A stretch of 64,000 bases of DNA from Fasciola hepatica (Eukaryota; Platyhelminthes; Trematoda; Plagiorchiida; Fasciolidae), in NCBI GenBank assembly GCA_948099385.1, contig CANUEZ040000071.1, forward strand, positions 1,364,001 through 1,428,000. The letters run 5' to 3'. The translations under genes and the position numbers were made by a program. The notes under the pieces were generated by a model. The model had not been told where the DNA came from and searched no databases. It worked only from the letters and a program-made list of their open reading frames with translations. Below are positions 55,601-64,000 of this stretch, in pieces; position 1 is the stretch's first letter; every line of letters begins with the position of its first letter.

Positions 55601-56377
55601 GAAAAGTCATAGGGCTTTCACTCGAACATTGAGCAGCAAGGGTAAGTGAAAGGGAACCGGACTTGAAAGGGCTTTAACAAGTGAGTAATTTCTGTGTGCT
55701 AGGCGCCAGGACGAGAAAAAGAGCCCATTCCTAAACCCCGGAAGTAAGGGAAGAACAGCAAACGCGAAGTGATAAAATCAGAAATGAAAATGTAGTTAGG
55801 TATCAAAAGCCCCTCTGGCGACACACAAGATTGGAACGGAAGAGTCGAATCCTTGAAGACAGAAGAGCGCCTAGTATGCTCAACGTGAGTAGCCTTTAAA
55901 AGTAATCTGGGGCAGTCTTTTGGAGACAGAAGGTTAGCATCAAAGGGAACGCTGGAGCCCAATAGGAAAGAGGGTGGGTAAACGGAGCGGACTATGAAAT
56001 GACGAGTTTTGGAAAATCCCCTGAAAACACTGTTATTTCGTGCTTCCTTGATATCACTCGCGCACATAATCTTCTTGCGTGTTTTTTTATGCACTTTAGG
56101 CTTTTACGAACAAACCTTTGTTTGTTCGCGTCTAACGCGCTACCCTACCATATCTTATCTTGGACCCGCTTGACGCATGTATTTGTCTCTTGCAAGCCGC
56201 AAATTGGTTCTTGTTTCCTGGGTTCGCATGATCGCATAATTGAGTATCATGTGTTTTATGTTATTGTTCATTTACTAATCCAGTATCGTAGATTTACGGA
56301 TCAATCGCATTTTGATATCGGGATCCGTTCTGAATTTGACTACGCATTGCTCAAAAGCGTGTTAAAGGCCATAAGGC
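52657..56377. other. Unassigned interval between BEL-e and LINE C
   Basis: No gene is supported. The longest open frames are 52,564-52,974 (minus, 136 codons), 55,699-56,094 (minus, 131 codons) and 55,999-56,445 (plus, 148 codons). None has a motif I recognise, and they overlap one another. The minus-strand frame 54,983-54,666 has an arginine- and lysine-rich composition that could belong to an old element. The part from about 56.0 kb may be the 5' region of LINE C. Confidence 0.45.
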
Positions 56378-57053
56378 TTGACAGTGTCTCCCACGGATGG
56401 TCGGCATGCTGCAATAATTTGCCATCAGACGAGTCCTACAGCTAAGAGAAAAGTGGCACAAATTGTAATTCCCAGGCTAAAGGATCCCTTTGCCGCGGGT
56501 GTACTTGGTTTCTTGACTGTTGCTGAATCCGTACGCGCAGCTCCCTCATTAGTATCCCACAGATCTAAGTCAGACGTGCAACACACGTAAAGACTATCGA
56601 CCATCATTCATTACCTTAAAACCATTATATGTTCATTACACTCACCTGTAAGGCACGGCCATACATATATCTGTCGGCCACTCCAAGAGCTTATAAAGGC
56701 GTCCAAATAACCCACCAACAGCCGACGAAGTCAATAATAGTAAGCCGGGGGTTGCTGCTTACTCGCTCTATAAGGTCATTCAGACATTCTCATGTAAAGC
56801 AACTTAAAAAGAAATATCTTACACACCCAAAATTGAAGCCGTTTACCCATTCACACAGTCCCATTGGGCTCTGATGCAAAGACCATTCAGTGCCATATAG
56901 GAAGAACGCCACCCCCTGATGTCTGCCCGCGTACTGATGATTCGGATACCACTTGCTCTACACCACCGGTCAAGCTTCCCCACGAGGGTCCGCTTGCAGC
57001 ATCCCTACCAGTAGTCTCCAGCCTTAGTTGTTTTATCCATCCGACCACTTGAT
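56378..57053 (+). pseudogene. LINE C ORF1-like remnant
   Basis: The first frame has SPTAKRKVAQIVIPRLKDPF, which resembles the SPTSAPEVRITKFGK segment of LINE A ORF1 in place and style. A later frame near 56,740-56,860 carries basic residues (KQLKKKYLTHPKLKPF). Its position upstream of the proline-rich stretch and endonuclease supports ORF1. It is broken by several stops. The start is not determined. Confidence 0.4.
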
Positions 57054-58261
57054 TTGAACGGCACTATGCCACTATATCAACCCCACACTCAGCGATGGTG
57101 GCTTCAAAATCAGAAATGGATATTGACCAGGCCCTCAGCCTCTGCCGTCCTAGTCCCCATCGATCCGCCCGGTCTTCGCTACTTGTTGTCAATCGTCGCT
57201 CTCACTCAAATGACCCAAATTGACACCCATTCGTTGCATGCTCTGATCTGCCTTGTCACGGTGCTCCTTGGCAAGTTTCCTCGAAATACCTACGAACATA
57301 CCCGAAGATATACTTAGCTCTGCATTTGGCCAGTTACTCACTTCACATGTTCACCTTTGCTTCGGACCGAAGTTTCATGAAATCCTACTCTGCACCGCCG
57401 TGGGCATTAGGCTATTGCACTAACTACGACTCTGCTTGACCCAATCAAGCCTGATAGCTTCCGCAAATATCCCAGTAGTTTTGGCGCCACCCGCTTTTGC
57501 TTCGCCCTCCTTCCTTTTACTTTCTCTTACCCTGCATGCCACATGCAAAGTTCCAACCACCCACCTGGCCTGCCAGCATATCTCTCTACGTTCCTACCTG
57601 ATCACAGACCTTAAGTAGCAGACACGGTGCTCCAGCCGCTTACCTGGCTGTTCCATTCCGATGCCCGCCAAATCTTGAGCTACGGAATGAACGTACTAAC
57701 AACAGTTCTAGATTTGATCTCATATACCGCTTCTTCACTCCCCGAAACACTCCTCCCAACAAAAGGCCCCATAACTCTCACGGACTTTCAGCTTTTTTCG
57801 CACCTAGTCACTCCCGTCCTATCTCCAACCTTCTACTATTCCGACTTAACTCACCTTTATCCCTTCACCCCCCTTTATCTATCTCGTACAAAGGACAATT
57901 TGCCCGCTGCTAAAAGCTTTTTTCTTGACCAAAGCCTACCAAAACCCTGCCATTATCGACATCCTCCCTGGAGTCCACATCGGCAGGCTCGAGGAAACCA
58001 ACGTTATTGAACGTCCACAATGGCCGTTTCAGCTTCATGCTAACTACTTGCCCACTCACTGTCCTTCGAACTTTGCCTGCCCTCACAATTCTGACCTTGA
58101 CTCACCGCCAGTGAGACCCTATTCCGATTGCCATAGCACTACCAGCATTATCTTTAGTCCTGCATCTGACATCAGTAAGCCGGCACTCCGACGACCAATT
58201 CTTTTGCGCCAGTTATTTACAAATTCTGATCACTGGGGAAAAGTCGCATTTACTGCGCCTA
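57054..58261 (+). pseudogene. LINE C ORF2 N-terminal proline-rich region
   Basis: This is C-rich sense-strand sequence with serine- and proline-rich short frames, equivalent to 620-2,130 of LINE A. The longest frames (57,627-58,010 and 57,925-58,314) overlap. No domain is recognised. Confidence 0.5.
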
Positions 58262-58860
58262 ATGCCTACCTCGAACCCTGTCGTAACACCGGCTACAGAG
58301 TCCTGGCTCGCTGAATGCACCTCCTTGAACCTTGCTTGCATGACCTGGTGTGAATGCTGCTCCAACCCTTGCCAGTCCGGTAGTGATGGTGGTTGTCTAG
58401 TCTTTGGTAAACATGGTAACCACACCAGTATTATTGACCACACTGTCTTGTCCCTATGAGGATTTATTATGGTTATCTATCCCCACCTCTAACCGGAAAC
58501 GGTTCCTTAACAGCCTGTTCATCCCTCCGGATCTAAAACCCACCGGAATAGACCCTGTTGAGGAGGTCTCTATTACCGCTCTTGCTGACCCTGCTAGTGC
58601 CAAAAATACTGGCCTTAAACTTCCTCTAATATGCTGGTCTCCTCAAACTAGCTTTCCCGCCCTCTTCACCTTCCTCTCCTGTCTGACTCTGGGGTGGGCC
58701 TAACACGTTGCCTGCCGCATCAGGGGTAAGTCTTGGGCCTAGTATTCTCCATCAATATCCTTCATATCACTACTCAGGTCACCAACCACCTACGGAGCAG
58801 TAGCCACCTTACTGCTTTGTGAAAACTCAGGTACCTCGCCCGCCTTCATGTAAAACTCAG
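58262..58860 (+). pseudogene. LINE C endonuclease
   Basis: NPVVTPATESWLAECTSL holds the intact catalytic-Glu motif (TESWL), and SGSDGGCLVFGKHGNHTSI follows. A shift leads to DLLWLSIPTSNRKRFLN and FIPPDLKP (58,404-58,703). Near 58,735 GLVFSI and ITTQVTNH match the LINE A segment, but the SDH triad that should follow is lost (SSSH). The GDFN motif is not visible. It is inactive. Confidence 0.75.
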
Positions 58861-59244
58861 TCTCCTCTCTTTTCACTTTTCATCCTCAGTGCAACTAGCC
58901 CCTCGTTCAACCGATAATCTGCTCCCTCAACTTAGACGACTTCTGCTTCTCACTTTTCCTCACAATTTTATCAACCCTCTGCTCAAACCTGTCAACACCC
59001 CATGTGTCAATGCACTCCCAAAGACCCGTGTTCTCCCCTTGCAGAGTAAAAGCTGGCCAGACTGCAGAACTGTCCCCATCAGATAGCGCGAATTCACAAC
59101 TCTTCTGCGCATCAAATAGGTACACTGAAAGTCTCGTCACACAGCTAAATCTAGTCTGAGACAAAAAATCTTTGTTTTACCGCACCCCAGCAAAAAAGGC
59201 TACCTGTCCAACCAAATAGAAGGTCCAGCAGCTTCACCCCTGGC

Positions 59245-60246
59245 TTGCCGGAGTTCTTCATATGCGTCTCACAGATGGCCAATGCTCCGGCTTCCGTTTC
59301 TGAGGCCTCCAGTGATCACTGCTGTTCATCATCTATCACGTGCCTTGGTGTTCCTCAAAATTTCGTTCATTTCAGCACCTCAGCCCCTCTTCTAATGATT
59401 CAGTCTGCCCATCGTAATACCAATAAGTTAGTCTCCCTAATTAACCCACTGGGTTCAGGCCCAACACTGGCCCTTTTCCGTATTGACGGTCACAACCCAT
59501 CTTGTCTATTCTTTAATTTATAGAGAATCTCTATGCTTTGCGGATTCACCTCTCATCAACAGAAACTTCTGTTGCAACCCCGCAATTCAAGGGGGTCTAC
59601 AACAAGACCCGGGTTACTATTGGCCTAATAATCACGTCCCACTAATTAGCCGAATCACAGAAAGAACTACAAAAACGCACCGTTCACCGGCTCTCATCGA
59701 AAAACCTGCTGAACTCTGGTCAGCACGGTTTCTCGAATTCCCGCTGTAGCGCCTCCCGCCAGCTGGATCTCCTTAGCTTCCTATCTTCCACAGTTGATGC
59801 CGGCAACTCTGTAATTGTCTCGCATCTTGAAGTGTTCAAGGTTTTCGAGTGTATCCCCCATGTGCACCTGATAGCCAAGCTTCGGTCTTTGGGTGCATCG
59901 GTCACTCTCCGCTCCTTGATATCCTGAAATCTCTTCCGTGGTTCAAAAGCTGCGTCGGCTTACGGCCACGTACGTCCTGGAAAGACAACCCTCAGCATCA
60001 TCATTGAAAGCAGTGTGCTGGGTTCATCACTATTTCTCGTTTATATCAATGGCACATTCTGGCCTGTTTGCCAAAGCACCCCTTTCGCCTTTTTTGCGGC
60101 TACCTGAGTAGTGTACTTCTTTTACCCTAACTACCCTACCGCCGTCATTTGCAACCAGTTTGGTGACTTGCCTTCCCCCGAAATCTTTGTATCTAGTGGT
60201 CCATGAAGTCCCCTGCCCGGAAAAGCTTCCTCCTACCTTTAAAACG
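59245..60246 (+). pseudogene. LINE C reverse transcriptase
   Basis: In a frame starting near 59,707 the sequence reads LLNSGQHGFSNSRCSASRQL, the conserved QHGF-x-x-x-RSC entry to the palm. Then comes VIVSHLEVFKVFECIPHVHL, where motif A (normally D-x-x-KAFD) has lost its Asp residues. Further on, SVLGSSLFLVYINGTF corresponds to the GSVLGPxLFxxYIND block. The ADD box is not recognisable after it (FAFFAAT). Upstream, 59,245-59,523 covers the region before the palm. From 59,482 to 60,246 this is exactly duplicated at 63,236-64,000. Confidence 0.8.
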
Positions 60247-60556
60247 CAATGTACGGCACAATCAAATCAATTGGGGCTGCCGTCCCATCCTCATTCACTT
60301 CACCGCTGTTGATATCGGAGTAGGCTACTTCTGCTCCCCAAACCTCTTGGATCCGGTTATTCCATTGATGTTATACGAACTGGATCATGATAAGCTGTAA
60401 TGTAACCGGAAGGTTATTGAGAGAAGAACACTCATCATTTTTAGTACCTTCGATTCGGAAAATCCAATTGCAAAATGGAAAGAGGTTATTATATTCCTGT
60501 ATTGACTTCGACTGCTGGTCTCAATGTAAAATAACAGCCGTGATCACCACATATTT

Positions 60557-60758
60557 CTGTCTATCTACCTATCTAACTATCTATCCGTCTATATATTTGT
60601 CTATCTATCTATCTATCTATCTATCTATCAGTCTATCTATCCATCTATCTTTCCCTAATCTATCTATCTATCTATCTTCATCTATATCTATATCTATATC
60701 TGTCTATCTATCTATCCATCTATCTATCTATCTATCTATCTGTACATTCATCTATCTA
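60557..60758 (+). repeat. (TCTA)n microsatellite, about 200 bp, interrupted
   Basis: These are tetranucleotide TCTA/TATC units with scattered variants (TCTG, TCCA, CCTA, TATA). They make a meaningless run of Ser-Ile-Tyr-Leu in a chance open frame (60,387-60,803). The tract lies about 100 bases after the last LINE C homology. Confidence 0.95.
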
Positions 60759-63235
60759 CGCGCCGTCATCTTGAGGCTTTTCATTCAGTCATCCTCAGTG
60801 TAGCTATCCTTGTCCATTTTCTTTATTGCCACCCATCCACACATTGTGCATCATGTGACCTTCACATTCATTGTGGTCATGTGCTTTTCAGGCCATACCA
60901 CTGTTGAGCTTCTACTGATTTTAATTAGTCTGTACACAGCTTAGCAGATTATACACCGCATAAGGAGCACAAAATTCACCTCTCGATGAATGCCTTTTCA
61001 TTGCTATGAGCAATCTGTAGCATACAGAAATAATTTGAAATGAAACAGACTCCACTGTTTCCTAAAATGAACTCAAGTCGTCGGCATCACCGAGAATAAT
61101 TTCGGTTTACTAGACCGTATGCCGCCAATTCGTTCCTCAAATGCGTTTTGCTTGACTTTGGACAACAGAATGAACAATCACATAATTTAAAAAACTACCA
61201 AAAAATGGAACCAATGTGTGTACCAGATTATGAATACCACTAACTTATAGTTACTTGAGGTCATCACAAGTATTCCCATAACTATGGGGGACAGGAACGC
61301 TGACACCACAACAACCAATACCATGTATTTTTCAGACATTTTCAAGCTGTGGCACATTCATTTACCATGCACTCTAAAATAAAATGAATTTCTACAAACT
61401 TTCTGAAGCACTTACGCGGAGTTAATATATCGAAAGCTACAAATTTGAAAAGGTACCGTCGCATGAACTACAATTTTTTCCATATTCAAAGTGAAAGGAT
61501 GACAAATATCGATTGTTTACGGCAAAGTCAGTTCTTCCAGTTCAGCTGAGGCAATGAAAATGAAGCAGTTACGGATCAAATCATTGAATGCGAATTGTAA
61601 ACGCTAGAGTTAATAACTGACATGTTCTGCATACAGCTTTTTGTATTGCATTATTAGGGTAAACCTTGTGCATGAACATGCTTCCAGCCACAGGGAGGTT
61701 AGGAATTCCTTGTTATGTTTCTTGATCTCATTGTAGAGGACTTCGAACTAATCCTAAGGTTCATGAAGTCAAATTACAGATAGGCTTCTGATCACACGAG
61801 GCATATAAATGTCCAGTTGTACACTATGTTGCAAAGAATCCTTACCATGATTGATAGAACTGTTTCCAAGCTACAACCCTCATTTTCTTGTTTATTTGGT
61901 TGTGCCACTGCCTGTCATCTAGATTTTCACTTTTGTAATGTCTCTAACGTATGTGCTTGGCTAGACCTATGATCGCATTTTGTGTGTATGGATGCTGATT
62001 TCATCACAGGACGTCTCGTAGATTTCAAATTGGAGCAGGGGTGTGTAGTAGTGTGCTCTACGGTTATTATTATAATCAGTTACCAGTACCAAAATGCTGC
62101 TTTTACTAAATCGTTATTCTTAGTTTATTCTGGTTTTCAACAGGGCAGTCTAACCAGATGGTTGATAGGTCATAGTTCATTCACTCAGAAAATATAATTT
62201 TCCAATTTCACACAACCTTCATTTGTTCATTTTCCAGTGTCTTGTTCTAATAATTGAGACCACAGTGTCATTCCCAAATCTATTGGATACGGCGCTTGTG
62301 CGTAACTTGCACTGATATTCTCGTGGCTTACTATTTCAGTACATGTAAAATATCGGTAAACCAGCGCATACACATTCCGAATTGTTGTGTTATTTTCTCA
62401 CCGTCTCACTACCAGACGTCACGGTGATCTCTGCACCAAATTACTCAGTGATACAGGATCCATTGAAAGTGACATGAAGTGGGAGCTACATCGCCCAGCA
62501 TTTGCTTCACATCGGCTCTCACTTCTGAGAACAAAACTAGAGCGAATACCCGCAGAGATCCACATTCACTAAATGTTTTAATCGCAACCCCATAGTTGTT
62601 ATGGTCATGTCACCTAGAATTCCCGATAATGGGATAAGACCGGGTTGAGAAATCTTTTTGTTTCAAACATCGTGTTGGACGTCATCGTCCACACTTCGAG
62701 TAAGATCGCTTTTCTTGGTTCTCGTAACCTCCAATGTGACAGTGGACATTTGCAGAGAAAACTGAATGTACCGTTGGTAAAGTTATGAATCCAATTTTAA
62801 AGCCATTGTGTCGAATACAACTTTGTGATTTGGTTCAGTGTAATTACATTGGTAGGAAATACAGTTAATGCATAGAATATTTTATTCCATAGGTCAACGC
62901 GATTACAGATCCCAGAGTGACCGATCGTTGTAGTCCCTTAGTTAGCCACATTAGAGAGATAATGCTCAGTCTTGCACTTGCAATGACAACCAAAACAAGT
63001 CCCCACTGAAACATTTCGAGCTAGCAGCTGACTGAAAGCAGGGTAACATCTACCATCATATTCACTATCAATATCCCGATGCAAATGCCCAAATGCAGAG
63101 GTGATATGGGCTTACACCCCACTGATATTATAATGCAGTGCCCGTATACATTCCTGGTATCGGGACAATGGTGAACACTGAAATGCTAGCCCCGTATGAA
63201 AATTCGCGCTTGCACCCTGTCTGACCATTTTCTAA
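60759..63235. other. Unassigned AT-rich interval, one possible terminal exon
   Basis: Composition changes to AT-rich, unlike the retroelement debris to the left. No element is recognised. A weak exon candidate at 62,416-62,572 is listed separately. Otherwise nothing is supported. Confidence 0.5.
62416..62572 (+). other. Weak candidate for a coding 3' exon
   Basis: A pyrimidine-rich stretch ending TCTCACTACCAG (to 62,415) looks like a 3' splice site. It is followed by an open frame of 52 codons with mixed composition (RRHGDLCTKLLSDTGSIESD...) that ends in TAA. I recognise no domain, and no polyadenylation signal is obvious nearby. Confidence 0.15.
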
Positions 63236-64000
63236 ATTGACGGTCACAACCCATCTTGTCTATTCTTTAATTTATAGAGAATCTCTATGCTTTGCGGATT
63301 CACCTCTCATCAACAGAAACTTCTGTTGCAACCCCGCAATTCAAGGGGGTCTACAACAAGACCCGGGTTACTATTGGCCTAATAATCACGTCCCACTAAT
63401 TAGCCGAATCACAGAAAGAACTACAAAAACGCACCGTTCACCGGCTCTCATCGAAAAACCTGCTGAACTCTGGTCAGCACGGTTTCTCGAATTCCCGCTG
63501 TAGCGCCTCCCGCCAGCTGGATCTCCTTAGCTTCCTATCTTCCACAGTTGATGCCGGCAACTCTGTAATTGTCTCGCATCTTGAAGTGTTCAAGGTTTTC
63601 GAGTGTATCCCCCATGTGCACCTGATAGCCAAGCTTCGGTCTTTGGGTGCATCGGTCACTCTCCGCTCCTTGATATCCTGAAATCTCTTCCGTGGTTCAA
63701 AAGCTGCGTCGGCTTACGGCCACGTACGTCCTGGAAAGACAACCCTCAGCATCATCATTGAAAGCAGTGTGCTGGGTTCATCACTATTTCTCGTTTATAT
63801 CAATGGCACATTCTGGCCTGTTTGCCAAAGCACCCCTTTCGCCTTTTTTGCGGCTACCTGAGTAGTGTACTTCTTTTACCCTAACTACCCTACCGCCGTC
63901 ATTTGCAACCAGTTTGGTGACTTGCCTTCCCCCGAAATCTTTGTATCTAGTGGTCCATGAAGTCCCCTGCCCGGAAAAGCTTCCTCCTACCTTTAAAACG
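63236..64000 (+). mobile_element. Exact duplicate of LINE C 59,482-60,246
   Basis: All 765 bases that I compared match the LINE C reverse transcriptase stretch at an offset of 3,754, up to the window edge. The left boundary is sharp: TTTTCCGT|ATTGACGG at 59,482 against TTTTCTAA|ATTGACGG at 63,236. The duplicate probably continues to the right. Confidence 0.95.

Larger units (their letters stand above)
56378..60450 (+). mobile_element. LINE C: degraded APE-type LINE, plus strand
   Basis: Order: ORF1-like remnant (56.38-57.05 kb), proline-rich ORF2 start (57.05-58.25), endonuclease (58.26-58.86) and reverse transcriptase (about 59.25-60.24). The C-rich sense strand matches the G-rich plus strand of LINE A and LINE B, which run the other way. 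A TATC microsatellite follows at 60,557. Bases 59,482-60,246 recur exactly at 63,236-64,000. Confidence 0.8.

Noticed and set aside
60387..60803. 138-codon frame rich in Ser-Ile-Tyr-Leu
   Set aside because: It is the TCTA microsatellite read in frame.
1..64000. CRISPR arrays, bacterial operons, integrons or phage genes
   Set aside because: No regularly spaced repeats, no ribosome-binding sites before adjacent frames, and all recognised proteins are of animal retrotransposon families.
1..64000. An envelope gene that would make one of the BEL elements virus-like
   Set aside because: Nothing follows DUF5641 before the LTR in BEL-b or BEL-e, and no signal peptide or transmembrane pattern was seen there.

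Overview
This is an intergenic-type stretch of a repeat-rich animal genome. I can support no intact host gene, no tRNA or rRNA, no CRISPR array and no bacterial operon. Almost every recognisable reading frame is a broken piece of a BEL/Pao LTR retrotransposon (Gag, DUF1758-type protease, reverse transcriptase, peptidase_A17/RNase H block, integrase, DUF5641 tail) or of an APE-endonuclease non-LTR retrotransposon (CR1/Jockey-like LINE). BEL/Pao elements are known only from animals. The mix suggests an invertebrate, possibly a parasitic flatworm, but the species is a guess. None of the elements looks able to move by itself.

Layout. 1-2.96 kb: minus-strand LINE A, running off the left edge. 2.96-6.5 kb: no recognised gene. 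6.5-11.34 kb: plus-strand BEL-a. 9,461-17,310 and 19,088-26,937: a giant inverted repeat (IR1), 7,850 bp per arm. Each arm carries the 3' half of BEL-a, a LINE fragment (LINE D), an ATT microsatellite and unassigned sequence. The 1.8 kb centre of IR1 carries a BEL integrase end and an LTR (BEL-b). A second inverted repeat (IR2, 542 bp arms at 26,935-27,476 and 28,927-29,468) starts exactly where IR1 stops. It is made of BEL-c, which runs plus to 28.9 kb and minus from there to an LTR at 31,299-31,587. 31.6-34.9 kb: mostly unassigned, with an LTR-like stretch and a LINE tail. 34.9-44.45 kb: minus-strand Pao-d, split between its RNase H and integrase parts by minus-strand LINE B (about 37.3-40.75 kb). 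44.45-46.7 kb: unassigned. 46.72-52.66 kb: minus-strand BEL-e with both LTRs. 52.7-56.3 kb: unassigned. 56.4-60.45 kb: plus-strand LINE C, then a TATC microsatellite, 2.4 kb of unassigned AT-rich sequence, and at 63,236 an exact second copy of part of LINE C that runs off the right edge.

The main interest is structural. Very old retroelement debris is arranged in almost perfectly identical inverted and direct duplicates (IR1, IR2, LTR cores, the LINE C duplicate). The element bodies are full of stops and frameshifts, yet the duplicate pairs differ by only a handful of bases. So the duplications are far younger than the elements. They may be real (fold-back or template-switch rearrangement, gene conversion) or may be assembly artefacts. 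If the IR2 and IR1 spacers are turned over, the BEL-b and BEL-c pieces fall into normal element order, which suggests that one element was cut up by the event.
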